Shown: in pieces, positions 32,654-42,057 of the stretch
How the letters are laid out: every line of letters begins with the position of its first letter
How positions within the stretch are numbered: position 1 is the first letter of the stretch
Assembly (NCBI GenBank): GCA_022842445.1
Contig: JALHPO010000001.1
Location: 231,134-295,133 of the forward strand
Origin: Nitrospira sp.
Lineage (GTDB): Bacteria; Nitrospirota; Nitrospiria; Nitrospirales; Nitrospiraceae
Reading direction: 5' to 3'
Length of the DNA stretch: 64,000 nt
The notes under the pieces: generated by a model
The model's database searches: none
Told to the model about the DNA's origin: nothing
What the model saw: only the letters and a program-made list of their open reading frames with translations
Made by a program: the position numbers and the translations under genes

Positions 32654-34487
32654 CCTTATCGCCTCGCTCCGCCAGAAGCACCTGACGCCCGCCATCGTGT
32701 TTCTCACATCTCGACGCGCCTGCGATGAGGCAATGGAGTCTTTCGACCATGCCGATATCGTACTGCCGCCGGTGCGCCAGGATGCGATCGCGGCGGCGCT
32801 TGAACGGGTCATCGCGCAATATCCCAGCGTCGCAGAGCACCCGCTCATTCCCACGGTGCAGCGGATCGGCGTCGCAGCCCATCATGCCGGCCACTTGCCC
32901 TCCTGGAAAATCGCCATCGAAGAGTTGATGCGGCAGGGATGTCTTGACGCGGTATTTGCCACAACCACCCTGGCCGCCGGTGTCGACTTTCCCGCCCGCA
33001 CGGTCGTCATCACCCAATCCAGCATCCGCAAGTCGCGCGATTTCACCGACCTCACCATCGGCGAAGTGCAGCAGATCGCGGGACGAGCCGGCCGCCGTGG
33101 AAAAGATCAGGTGGGATTTGCGGTCGTCACGCCCTCTCCCTATATCGATCTGGGCGTCCTCACGAAGGGGTTCACCGGCCATCCGGAATCCATCGATAGC
33201 CAATTCAGCATCAGCTATCCCATGGTGTTGAATCTCTTGAAAGCCCACCCCCATGAGCAAATTCAGGCGATCCTGGCCAAGAGCTTCGCCCAATTCCAGC
33301 TCAACCAGCGGGCCGAGCTGTTGGAACGGAAACTGGATGGGCTCCACGTACAGATGGAACCGTTCGGCCCCCGCGTCTGCACTGATTGGATCAGCCAGTG
33401 GCAGACCTTCGATCAAGTCCGAAGACAACGGCCGCAACGCCATCAAATCCGCCGGCATGAATCGCCGGAGTTATCGGCCCGCTTCCATTTCATGACGCCG
33501 GGACGTGTGGTCGGGCTCGCGCGAGGACGCGGGATCGTACTCCGCCAATACCGCAGCAAGGGCCAGAAGAATCCGATGATTTCCGTCCTGCGGCTGGATG
33601 GCGCCGTCACCGAATGTCCCGCGTCGAATGTGGGGGATATCTTCGACCGGATATTTGAATGCGACGAAACTCCGGCGTTTCCCTGGTGCTCCGCCGCCGC
33701 CTTCGACGAACTCAGCTATCAACTGACGGAACTCCCCACCCGGCTGCCGACGCTGCCTATTATGGTGCCCAAAGACTCGGAAGTGCTCCCGGATGCGATC
33801 GTCCAATCCCTCGGCGACTTTCCCTGCCCGAGCTGTCCCTCACGGCCGGCCTGCCAGAAGGACTTTGCGACCGCGCTCCGCCTCCGCCAGGAACAGCACC
33901 GCCACACCAAATCCATCCAGGCGCTACGGGCCAGCCTCTGGCATCGGTTCCAGGAGCGAGTCGAGGTGCTCCAGAAATTCGGCTATCTGACACCCTCTGC
34001 CCATCTCACGGACGAAGGGGAATGGGCGCGGCTCATCCGCATCGATCATTCATTGCTCATTACCGAGATGATTCGGGCCGAAGCCTTTACCGGCGCCGAC
34101 CCGTCCCTCCTCACCGGCGTCATGGCCAGCATCACGCATGACGACGACCGCCCCGGTTCGTTTCCGCGCATCAGCCCCGGATTGAGTTCCCTCTTGGGCC
34201 AGGTGCGAAAACTGGCGGAGAGCCTGTCCCCCTATGAAGATCCCCCGCTGTTACGGGCGGATGTCGCAGCACTGGCCGAACGCTGGATCGCCGACCCCAC
34301 ACTTACATGGATCGGCCTCTGCCGTTTGACGACGATGGCGGAGGGCGACATTTACCGGCTGCTCGCCAGAACCCTGGAGTTTCTGTCGCAGATCCACACC
34401 CTGCGCGCGACCCATCCGGGCTTGGCCGAGACGGCATCACGCGCAATCGCTCTGATCCGCCGCGGCGTGCTGGAGGAATTGCCATGA
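32628..34487 (+). CDS. C-terminal half of a Ski2/Mtr4-like helicase
   Basis: 619 residues. It begins with motif IV (AIVFLTSRRACDEAM) and continues with motif V (AAHHAGHLPSWKIAIEELM, CLDAVFATTTLAAGVDFPAR) and motif VI (IGEVQQIAGRAGRRGKDQVG). A C-terminal region has four cysteines in FPCPSCPSRPAC near residue 405, perhaps a zinc or Fe-S site. There is no Walker A or DExH motif, so it cannot hydrolyse ATP alone. The missing N-terminal RecA domain is encoded downstream (34605-35669). The start lies inside glgC. It most likely pairs with that protein to form a working RNA helicase. Confidence 0.8.
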   Translation: MPPSIHPVDLIASLRQKHLTPAIVFLTSRRACDEAMESFDHADIVLPPVRQDAIAAALERVIAQYPSVAEHPLIPTVQRIGVAAHHAGHLPSWKIAIEELMRQGCLDAVFATTTLAAGVDFPARTVVITQSSIRKSRDFTDLTIGEVQQIAGRAGRRGKDQVGFAVVTPSPYIDLGVLTKGFTGHPESIDSQFSISYPMVLNLLKAHPHEQIQAILAKSFAQFQLNQRAELLERKLDGLHVQMEPFGPRVCTDWISQWQTFDQVRRQRPQRHQIRRHESPELSARFHFMTPGRVVGLARGRGIVLRQYRSKGQKNPMISVLRLDGAVTECPASNVGDIFDRIFECDETPAFPWCSAAAFDELSYQLTELPTRLPTLPIMVPKDSEVLPDAIVQSLGDFPCPSCPSRPACQKDFATALRLRQEQHRHTKSIQALRASLWHRFQERVEVLQKFGYLTPSAHLTDEGEWARLIRIDHSLLITEMIRAEAFTGADPSLLTGVMASITHDDDRPGSFPRISPGLSSLLGQVRKLAESLSPYEDPPLLRADVAALAERWIADPTLTWIGLCRLTTMAEGDIYRLLARTLEFLSQIHTLRATHPGLAETASRAIALIRRGVLEELP

Positions 34488-34495
34488 TCGAAGAC

Positions 34496-34594
34496 GTGAA
34501 GGGTGAGGGGTGAGGCGTAAGGGGTCAGACTCCTCTGATCATGAAAACGTGACGGCGGCATTCATCGCCTCACGCCTAACTTTTTACGCCTTAC
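34496..34594. repeat. Heptamer repeats with inverted partner between helicase halves
   Basis: GTGAAGG GTGAGGG GTGAGGC GTAAGGG (34496-34523) and, after 43 bases, the inverse units GCCTCAC GCCTAAC TTTTTAC GCCTTAC (34567-34594). Same family as the arrays at 12951 and 17518. The RNA can fold between the two helicase genes. Confidence 0.7.
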
Positions 34595-34604
34595 GAAGAC
34601 CACT

Positions 34605-35669
34605 ATGACCATCGACGAACTCGAACAACTGCTCGTTCAGCAACCGGTTGCGGTCCTGCATCGCTTGGCGCGCGGCCGCGTTCATCGGCACTTTCGGGCC
34701 GGCAAACGACGCCTGATCGAGATGATTCTCCAGCATTCGAGTCAGAATCTCGCCGGCCTCGAATCTGACGTACAGGCCCTGATCGCAGAACGGCAATCGC
34801 AGCCGCAGCCCCCCCAGCCGCCGGCTCGCCCGGCAGGCCGTGCGGCTGCTTCTCCTCCGAGAAGACCTGCGCATAGAGGCGGAGAGCCGGAGAGCGCCGA
34901 AGCCGCTGTGTCTTTGGCGGTCTGGCTGGAAGGGATCGGCGTTCCGGCTCCACAACCATTCGTGCCCGATCCGTGGCAGGAAGAAGCCTTGGCAGCGCTC
35001 GATGAAACGGATGTCGTCGTCAGCGTCCCGACCGGGAGCGGAAAAACCTACGTGGCGGTGGAAGCAGCGAAGCGGGCGATCGCGCACAATCAAACAGTGA
35101 TCTACACCTCACCCCTGAAAGCGTTGTCGAATACCAAATATACGGAATTCTCAAAAATATTCGGCCCGGATAAGGTGGGCATCCTCACAGGAGACCGCCA
35201 GGAAAACGGGCAGGCTCCGCTGCTGATCATGACCACGGAGATTTTACGCAATCTGCTCTACGATGCGGCAAGCGGAGAAATCGATATCAGACTGGATACG
35301 CTTGGACTCGTGATTTTGGACGAATCGCAATACATTGCCGACCCTGAACGCGGAGTCGTGTGGGAGGAAACCATCATTTTTTGCCCATCACAGGCCAAAC
35401 TCCTGCTTCTGTCGGCCTCAATCGGCAATCCACAGGATATCGCCGACTGGCTGACTTCTATCCGACCTACAACCTGTCGATTAGTCCGCCACAGCAAACG
35501 CACCGTGCCGTTGCGCGCCGGCTACCTCCATCCCAACGGCAAACTGGTACCACTCTTCAAGACGGCAGCCATCCCCTCCGGCCACGCAGGCCACCTGCAC
35601 CCGGAAGCCAAACGACTCTTTTTTGAATATGAAGAAGAAACGCTGCCGTCTGGCAGGCCACGGCGATAA
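34605..35669 (+). CDS. N-terminal half of a Ski2/Mtr4-like helicase
   Basis: 354 residues. A helical N-terminal extension (1-70) and Pro/Arg linker (about 65-105) precede the first RecA domain: the Q-like PDPWQEEAL, Walker A VSVPTGSGKTYVAV, TSPLKALSNTKYTEF, LTGDR and MTTEILRNLL, motif II DESQYIADPERGVVWEE, and motif III LLSASIGNP. The chain ends shortly after, at PLRAGYLHPNGKLVPLF...SGRPRR, exactly where motif IV would continue. The C-terminal RecA half is encoded by the gene upstream. The gene order is reversed relative to the protein order. Confidence 0.82.
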   Translation: MTIDELEQLLVQQPVAVLHRLARGRVHRHFRAGKRRLIEMILQHSSQNLAGLESDVQALIAERQSQPQPPQPPARPAGRAAASPPRRPAHRGGEPESAEAAVSLAVWLEGIGVPAPQPFVPDPWQEEALAALDETDVVVSVPTGSGKTYVAVEAAKRAIAHNQTVIYTSPLKALSNTKYTEFSKIFGPDKVGILTGDRQENGQAPLLIMTTEILRNLLYDAASGEIDIRLDTLGLVILDESQYIADPERGVVWEETIIFCPSQAKLLLLSASIGNPQDIADWLTSIRPTTCRLVRHSKRTVPLRAGYLHPNGKLVPLFKTAAIPSGHAGHLHPEAKRLFFEYEEETLPSGRPRR

Positions 35670-35691
35670 CGATGGGAGCTGTTCGTCGCGA

Positions 35692-36675
35692 CTAAAACGA
35701 GGCGGTGAGACCGACCGTCGGCCCGTGGCGAATCGTTTGAAATTCGGTCAGAGGCGCCGACTGAGCGCCGCTTGCGACCGAATGGACTTCCCAGGTTCCG
35801 GTATATGTACGATTCCACCACACACGGTAACCGGCTGTAATCGCAAGGTTGCGAGTCAGCATGAGCTTGGCCGTCGGCTCGGCACTGCCGCCGAATCCAA
35901 CCCCCCACATGGAAAAACTCGGATCCTGCCGGAGGTCACCCCTCTGATGATGAACGTCTTCGTTATAGATGATACTCACAGGAGTCACGGAAGCTTTCAG
36001 CCCGACACTCAAACGCCCGGTCAGCCGATAGTCCGTGTTGATTCCAACCTGAGGCGTAATCCAATGACTGGTGTTCGTGATTGCGCGGGCTGTCGAGCTC
36101 TGAGGAACACAGGAAATGACGACAGCGGGATCGCACACTAAACGATCAAATCCGGTGGCCTCGTACTCAGTCTGCCAATACCGAAGGCCTCCCACCACAT
36201 CCAAATGTCCGCGCCCGTTTGAAAACTCCACCGCGCGATAGCCGACATTCCCGTTGACATACCAGGTACCCGTTCCCGTGACGTTGCTGCTTGTCCGGGA
36301 AAACAGATATTGACCCGCCAGGTAGTCGTCATCGATCAAGCGGCCGCGATCAAAATCAATGGCAAATCCCACATCCCCATCGAGATGCCATCGGCGGCTA
36401 AGATGAAGCTTGGCGCCGAATTCAATGATATGGGTATTATTGTCTTTATAGGTCAGCTTTGAAGTGGGATCCCCGAATGCAGGATTGATCCCGGATGCAT
36501 CGTGGCTCCACGTTGTTTGGCCGTTTGTGAAGAGCCAGGACCGCGCCGACAGTTCTACGCGCGGCCTCGTCTGCGTTTCAGTATCCTGAGCCCAGGCAGA
36601 GGCCGTTGTGGTAACCGCCACCCCCAGGACAACCGCCAGCAACGGCCGCACCAGCCTGTACCTTGTATTACTCAC
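35692..36675 (-). CDS. Outer-membrane beta-barrel protein
   Basis: 327 residues. The signal peptide ends TTTASAWAQ. The mature chain alternates amphipathic strands typical of barrels (RVELSARSWLFTNGQ, HIIEFGAKLHLSRRW, HLDVVGGLRYWQTEY, LSVGLKASVTPVSIIYNE) and ends with a C-terminal aromatic (GLTASF), the BAM recognition sign. Its size suits 10-12 strands. The start overlaps the stop of the small membrane gene (36672). Function unknown; an omptin-like or nutrient pore is possible. Confidence 0.75.
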   Translation of the reverse strand: MSNTRYRLVRPLLAVVLGVAVTTTASAWAQDTETQTRPRVELSARSWLFTNGQTTWSHDASGINPAFGDPTSKLTYKDNNTHIIEFGAKLHLSRRWHLDGDVGFAIDFDRGRLIDDDYLAGQYLFSRTSSNVTGTGTWYVNGNVGYRAVEFSNGRGHLDVVGGLRYWQTEYEATGFDRLVCDPAVVISCVPQSSTARAITNTSHWITPQVGINTDYRLTGRLSVGLKASVTPVSIIYNEDVHHQRGDLRQDPSFSMWGVGFGGSAEPTAKLMLTRNLAITAGYRVWWNRTYTGTWEVHSVASGAQSAPLTEFQTIRHGPTVGLTASF

Positions 36676-36941
36676 CGTCTGACTCCCCCTCGCTGAATGA
36701 CCACAGTGTCATAGCACCGTTCGGCCGTCTCCGGCATGACCCGTTGGCAGGATGCACGGATATCTTCTTGTTGGAATTGGCGTTGAATCGATGCGGAGAA
36801 CCAGACCAGCCAGGTTCCGATCACCGCCACAAGCACCGCCCCCGCCGCCAGGTATCCCCAGCCCATCCATGACGATGTCGCAGCAGGTGCCGCAGGCACA
36901 GGAGGCGCTTCTTCATCGGACACAAGATGAACCGACGGCAT
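36672..36941 (-). CDS. Small single-pass membrane protein
   Basis: 89 residues from ATG 36941. A Pro/Ala-rich start precedes one membrane helix (about 27-48, MGWGYLAAGAVLVAVIGTWL) and a periplasmic-size helix with two cysteines (SCQRVMPETAERC). Its stop overlaps the start of the barrel gene, so the two are coupled and likely act in one pathway, perhaps envelope assembly. An upstream ATG at 37001 is less likely. Confidence 0.6.
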   Translation of the reverse strand: MPSVHLVSDEEAPPVPAAPAATSSWMGWGYLAAGAVLVAVIGTWLVWFSASIQRQFQQEDIRASCQRVMPETAERCYDTVVIQRGGVRR

Positions 36942-37292
36942 AACGGAATCTCCTGTTCTTCGATCCGATTTCTCAAGCCACGAATCAACCGCCCGACGCA
37001 AATCATACCTGAGAACAGGAATCCTGAGTAAGACTTTTCAATTCTGTACACAACGCCGAATCCGGAAGCGGTCTCACCGGCCTGTGTCAAGACTCACGTC
37101 AGCTCTCGTGCGAGATACAAGAGAACGTCGGTTACCCACATCAATTTAAAAAAATGACCCGGCGACGCTCGTCACAGAACGTCGCGATAGGTTCCGTCGA
37201 AAGGAGCACGTTCACTCGCGCCCGGGGAGAAAATGCCGGCCGGAGCCTTGGGAATCAGTCCAATCGATTCGACACGGCAGGCTCAATGAACA
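36942..37292. other. Intergenic, nothing supported
   Basis: Spacer between the barrel operon and the autotransporter gene, both leftward. A TTTAAAAAAATG tract is at about 37145-37156. No coding frame shows protein character; the rightward frame at 37154-37423 is antisense to the autotransporter. Confidence 0.4.
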
Positions 37293-38669
37293 TCACAGAT
37301 CAACCCGCAGCCCGAACGTACCGGCATAGTTATCGTATTGGGCATGACCGAGCATGGCGCGGAAATTCACAAAAGATTGCCAGCCGTTCGGCAGCACCGC
37401 AATCAAGCCGGTGCCGGCGTTGAAGTAATTCCGGTCGGGAGCGTCATTCTGGAACACGAATCTGGTCGGAGCGGCCCTCAGATCCTCGACAAAACTGACA
37501 CCGATGAGCCGCTGTGCATTTGCGAATTCATGGATGTAATTCGCGTTGGCTTGGGGCACCAATACACCAAAGGGGGTGCTGAAGGCCATCTGCGCCTGCA
37601 GGCCGACAAAACTCTGAATCGAGTTGATCCATTGGTCCTCATACCTCAACCCAAGACCACCTCCGCTCGTTTCCGCATAATCATGGATATGAGTGTTCGA
37701 GTAGTTGAACCCGATTCGAGGACCGATGGTCAGTCCGCCGACGGGGTGATCGTACCCGGTGAGTATGTTGGCGCTGAACACATCCCCGTTCGAAGAGCTT
37801 CCGGCAAGGCCGCCCAAGATACGATCGGGACCTGCAGCTATTCCCGGGATGAACCCTCTGGTGATACGCCCGACGAGGTGATTATTGTTGGTGTATCCGC
37901 CGGTCAGCTGAATGAATGTGCGATCGCTTGGCAGATACGAGCCGAACAACGTCCCGCCGAGACTGTTCGTATTGAAATCACCCCCGTTCACGAAATCCCC
38001 GTGCGTGTTGGCGTAGCTCATGGCAAGGCCGGCCACGGCTTGGCGGTTGATGCGATAATCGACCCCGCCGGTCACACCGAGAATCATAGACTTATAGCCG
38101 TCCTGAAACGTGGTGACCTCCCGGTTCATCGCCTCGACCAGACCTGACGCAAAGAATCCCAATCCATTCCACCGACTCTGATTACCGAAATTGAAACCGG
38201 CACCCGATGAACCGCCTACTGGACTCATGGAAGAGTCCATGCCGAATCTGCCGCCGAGACTCGGAAGAAGCAGACCGAACGGATTCATCGCAAGCGAGGA
38301 GGCTCCCGCTGCACTCTGGCCTCCTTCGGCGCGAGCGCCTTCCAAACGCGACTGAATATTGCGATTGAGGATGGACACGGCCGCCGCCTGAACCGAAGCG
38401 GCTCCTCCGCCTGCGGAAGTTCCGGTTCCCGTCAATCCGGGCCCGGCGGTGCAAGCGGCGGCGAGCGTGGGGGCAAGAACCGTCGACGGATCTCCTTGCC
38501 GCAGAATCGCGCAATTGTTCGCTAACATGTTGTTGACCGCTTGATCCAGAACCTGCGCCCGCGCTTCAGGAATCTGACTGCCTTGGATGATGGTGCACAC
38601 CAGCCCTACCGTTGCAAACCAGCCAAGTAACTGTCGTGAACCTGCAAGCATGATCCCTGTCATTTTCAT
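37293..38669 (-). CDS. Autotransporter-type outer-membrane beta-barrel protein
   Basis: 458 residues from ATG 38669 (AGGAGAGG upstream). The signal peptide ends IPEARA. A Ser/Gly/Ala-rich passenger-like part (about 30-200) precedes a C-terminal barrel of about 270 residues with the autotransporter pattern: GGVDYRINRQAVAGLAMSYA, then GGTLFGSYLPSDRTFIQLTG, LTIGPRIGFNYSNTHIHDYA and FVNFRAMLGHAQYDNYAG, ending GLRVDL. The passenger is short and lacks a protease motif. Secretion or adhesion is plausible. Its neighbour, the caspase-like lipoprotein, is divergent. Confidence 0.75.
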   Translation of the reverse strand: MKMTGIMLAGSRQLLGWFATVGLVCTIIQGSQIPEARAQVLDQAVNNMLANNCAILRQGDPSTVLAPTLAAACTAGPGLTGTGTSAGGGAASVQAAAVSILNRNIQSRLEGARAEGGQSAAGASSLAMNPFGLLLPSLGGRFGMDSSMSPVGGSSGAGFNFGNQSRWNGLGFFASGLVEAMNREVTTFQDGYKSMILGVTGGVDYRINRQAVAGLAMSYANTHGDFVNGGDFNTNSLGGTLFGSYLPSDRTFIQLTGGYTNNNHLVGRITRGFIPGIAAGPDRILGGLAGSSSNGDVFSANILTGYDHPVGGLTIGPRIGFNYSNTHIHDYAETSGGGLGLRYEDQWINSIQSFVGLQAQMAFSTPFGVLVPQANANYIHEFANAQRLIGVSFVEDLRAAPTRFVFQNDAPDRNYFNAGTGLIAVLPNGWQSFVNFRAMLGHAQYDNYAGTFGLRVDL

Positions 38670-38889
38670 ATGCACCTCTCCTGGCTGTTTGTCGACACAA
38701 GGCTGTGAACGGTTCAAACAAACATGGCACTCTGCTGTAATCCCTCTTGGCGCGGCGGCCCATTATAGGTAGACTGAGAACCAGCTTCAATGGGTAGCTG
38801 GTGGATTTGAGCCGATTCACTTCTAGTCATGAACTGTTAAGGCCAACTACCCGACATACGGGTTATTAACGGCGATCACCGGGAACCCG

Positions 38890-41373
38890 ATGCCCTATCA
38901 CGGAACTTTCCTCCAATTCAGTGTTTGCAGTCTCCTCATTGGCCTTTTGACCGCCTGCGCCTCAGAGCCGTCCCCCGTCGATTCGGTCTCAGCCGTCACC
39001 GGGGCGATCAACACGCCTGGGAACACCGACGCCTACGAAGTGGTTGACTGTCTTCTCCCGGGCCAGATCCGCCAGCTCGGCACGCAAGTCACCTACGTCA
39101 CCGAGCGACGCCCGGTCCGTACCACCAAGGAAGATTGCGCGATCCGCGGCGGTGAGTATGTCGCAGCCGACCGTGCCGACTATCAATCGGCATTGAAAGT
39201 CTGGCTTGCCGACGCGCAGAAAGGTTCGGCTGAGGCGCAATACTACGCCGCAACGATTTACGAAAAGGGGCAAGGAGCCAGGCCTGACTATCAGGAAGCC
39301 GCGATCTGGTATCGAAAAGCCGCAGAACAAGGCGACAAGCGGGCAGCCATCGGCCTGGGCCGCCTCTATGAGCAGGGCCTCGGCATCGAAAAGAACCCTA
39401 CGGAAGCACTCAAGTGGTTCGCCAAGGCATCGGGCTTGACCGAGACGGCCCTGTCTAAACTGAATACGCATCGACCGGCTGACTCCGGCGCTGCTAAACG
39501 CATCAGAGAACTCGAACAGACCCTCGCGGCGCGCGAGCAGGACATCAGAAAACTTTCCGGCGAATTGAAAGAGACCACCGGGCTCGTCTCAGTACTGCAG
39601 CGCGACCTCCACGATCGGACCGTCCAAATCCGGCAGGCCCATGCCAAGGTTCAACAGCAGGAGCAGCAAGCCCTCGCGCTGGAAGCCGCGCTGGCCGCCT
39701 TGCGGGCCAAGCCCGATACTCAAACGCAGGCAACAGCATTGGAACAACAGCTCGCATCATTGACTGCTACGACGGCCCGGGACCGTCAGCAGCTCACCGA
39801 GCGCGAGCAGGAAACGAAGCAATTGCGAGCCCGCATCGCCCTCCTTGAAAAGAACGCCGACCGCATTCAGGTACTCGAACAATCCCTCGCCCGCAAGGGC
39901 GACGAAGCCGTCGCCCTGCGAGCACAGCTCGCCACGGCCAATCAAGACCTGGCGAATCTGAGCGGACAGCTCAACGACCGTCAGCGTCTCGCCGCGCAAG
40001 AGCAACGGAAGAGTCTGGAGGCCGAGCAGCGCTATCAGGCGGCACAGGCCCAGCTCGAACAACTGCGCGCAAAGCCGGACCAGTCGGACGCACTCGCCAG
40101 ATCGGAAGAGACCCTCAAGAAGCTGCTGCAGGATATGAGCCGGACCAAACGGGAAGCGGAGGACCGCGCCAGGGACGTCGCCCAGCTGCAGCAGAGAATC
40201 GCGGCACTCGAAGCGGAAGCTGACAAACAAGCCCAGGCGCTCCAAGTCGCCTCCGTCACAGACTTGGGCTTCGACGGCCCCTCGCTGGAAATCATCGATC
40301 CGCCTCTGACCAAGACACGCGGCATTCAAGTCACCACCGACGAACTCGCCATCCCCGTCAGTACCGGCACGAGACGGTCCGTCACCGGCCGCGTCCTGGC
40401 ACCCGCCGGTCTCCGCACACTGACTGTCAACGGCGAATCGGTCAAACCAAACAGCGACGGCGTCTTCACCGCGACCCTCCCCGCCATCCGTTCGAACAGC
40501 GAAGAAGCGGCGGTGCAGATTCTGGCCGTCGATACGCAGAACAAACGGGCTGCGCTGAAATTCATGCTCAAGGCGCGCGTCGCGGCAAAAATGGTTCCCG
40601 ACCTGCCCAAGCAAGACCTCTCCGGCTTCGGCCGCTACCATGCCCTCGTGATCGGGAACGACCACTACAAGCACTGGCCGCAGCTCATGAATGCGGTGTC
40701 CGACGCGAGCGCCATCGCCGGTGTGCTCAAGAACCGCTATGGGTTCCAGGTCACGCTCCTCAAAGATGCGACACGCGCCCAGATCATGAAGGCCTTGAAT
40801 CAATATCGAAAGATTCTCACGGAGAAGGACAACCTCTTGATCTACTACGCCGGTCACGGGCACCTGGAACAGGGTATCGACCGCGGCTACTGGATTCCCG
40901 TCGATGCGGAGATCAACGACAATTCCGAATGGATCTTGCTGCCCGGCGTAACCGACATGCTGCAATTGATTTCGGCCAAACATGTGATGGTGGTGGCGGA
41001 TTCCTGCTTCGGCGGCAAGTTGACGAGAACGTCGTTGGCGCAATTGAAGCCGGGCCTCTCGGAAGACGCGCGGATGGATCTCCTGAAAACCCTCGCCCAG
41101 AGACGCGTGCGCACCGCCATGACCTCGGGCGGCGTGAAACCCGTGCTCGACGCCGGCGGCAGCGGCCACTCCGTCTTTGCCGACGCGTTCCTCGGCGTCC
41201 TTGACGAAAACAACACAGTGCTCGAAGCCGAGCGCCTCTTCTGGGCCGTCCGCACCCGCGTCGTCAGCACGTCGCAGAAACTGAACGCCGAACAGATCCC
41301 GACCTACGATCCCATCCACATGGCAGGCCACGAAAGCCTGGGGGATTTTATTTTTGTGCCGCAGCAGAGTTGA
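38890..41373 (+). CDS. Caspase-like (peptidase C14) lipoprotein with Sel1 repeats and coiled coil
   Basis: 827 residues. Lipobox LLTAC with lipidated Cys23. Sel1-like repeats at about 97-182 (SAEAQYYAATIYEKGQG, RAAIGLGRLYEQGLGIEKNP). A long coiled coil (about 195-450). A beta-sandwich-like part follows (about 460-570). The caspase domain (about 580-820) has the catalytic dyad His656 in YYAGHGH and Cys706 in ADSCFGG. It is therefore probably an Arg/Lys- or Asp-specific protease on the periplasmic face of a membrane. Immediately downstream lies the block of exported proteins carrying the SRG motif. It may mature them; that is inference. Confidence 0.85.
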   Translation: MPYHGTFLQFSVCSLLIGLLTACASEPSPVDSVSAVTGAINTPGNTDAYEVVDCLLPGQIRQLGTQVTYVTERRPVRTTKEDCAIRGGEYVAADRADYQSALKVWLADAQKGSAEAQYYAATIYEKGQGARPDYQEAAIWYRKAAEQGDKRAAIGLGRLYEQGLGIEKNPTEALKWFAKASGLTETALSKLNTHRPADSGAAKRIRELEQTLAAREQDIRKLSGELKETTGLVSVLQRDLHDRTVQIRQAHAKVQQQEQQALALEAALAALRAKPDTQTQATALEQQLASLTATTARDRQQLTEREQETKQLRARIALLEKNADRIQVLEQSLARKGDEAVALRAQLATANQDLANLSGQLNDRQRLAAQEQRKSLEAEQRYQAAQAQLEQLRAKPDQSDALARSEETLKKLLQDMSRTKREAEDRARDVAQLQQRIAALEAEADKQAQALQVASVTDLGFDGPSLEIIDPPLTKTRGIQVTTDELAIPVSTGTRRSVTGRVLAPAGLRTLTVNGESVKPNSDGVFTATLPAIRSNSEEAAVQILAVDTQNKRAALKFMLKARVAAKMVPDLPKQDLSGFGRYHALVIGNDHYKHWPQLMNAVSDASAIAGVLKNRYGFQVTLLKDATRAQIMKALNQYRKILTEKDNLLIYYAGHGHLEQGIDRGYWIPVDAEINDNSEWILLPGVTDMLQLISAKHVMVVADSCFGGKLTRTSLAQLKPGLSEDARMDLLKTLAQRRVRTAMTSGGVKPVLDAGGSGHSVFADAFLGVLDENNTVLEAERLFWAVRTRVVSTSQKLNAEQIPTYDPIHMAGHESLGDFIFVPQQS

Positions 41374-41454
41374 GTCGGCAAGTGAGCAGGTTATTTCGGG
41401 GATTCTTTTAGGTTTGAACCCTCAAGGGCTTTGCCTCGACTAATAGGCATCAGT

Positions 41455-41827
41455 ATGATGCGCGCTCAAAGAGTGGAGAACAAATGCCTAGCAGAAAGTG
41501 ATCAACCCGTAGGTGCGTCGGCTGAGACGGACAAAAGCTATGAACAGATCGTCATGGAAGCGCCCTTGGAGACGCACACCGATCTCCCCCAATAGTCCTC
41601 AGCTGACAAGAATCGTATTTGAAGGCCCAGCGGGTGAAGACCCCATCAATGCGCTGCCTCCGTTGAGGCAACGGCCGCTATCTGATGTGCCGACAACCTT
41701 CCAACAGTTTCAGAACATTCCGTTACCCCAACTTGACTGCATCCGGCCGCGCGGGGTGGATGAGAAGGACAACACCGAAGGCAATGAGATCGTCGAGCCG
41801 ATATCAGAGCCGAAAGAAAAGCCGTAA
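41455..41827 (+). CDS. Hypothetical protein with PRG motif, frameshifted at a C-tract
   Basis: ATG 41455 opens MMRAQRVENKCLAESDQPVG and ends at TAG 41593, right after a run of five C (41586-41590). Removing one C continues into the frame giving NSPQLTRIVFEGPAGEDPIN, then LPPLRQRPLSDVPTTFQQFQ and LPQLDCIRPRGVDEKDN to TAA 41825-41827. The merged product is about 123 residues and coherent. IRPRGV matches the SRG-type motif of the cluster. No signal peptide is seen. A one-base error or a real frameshift is possible; the second half may also be read from its own start at 41513. Confidence 0.4.
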
Positions 41828-42057
41828 TGATCGCGCTGCTGCTAAAGACCCGCCTGGTGCAATTCCACTCGCCGGAACGGCACCCATTCGATGCTGATCA
41901 ATGCAGCGGTGCAACACATCATCGGCAAACTGTTGCGCCCTCAACCCAGGAAGCATCCGTCAACAAGGACGAGATAGCCACGCCCGGACAGAACGTCGTG
42001 AGCCGCTTCTCGTTTCGTACAAAGCACCCGGTTAAACCGCAGCGAAAGGAGTCCATA

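Noticed and set aside
39757..41331. 524-codon leftward frame
   Set aside because: It is antisense to the caspase-like gene, whose motifs are unambiguous.
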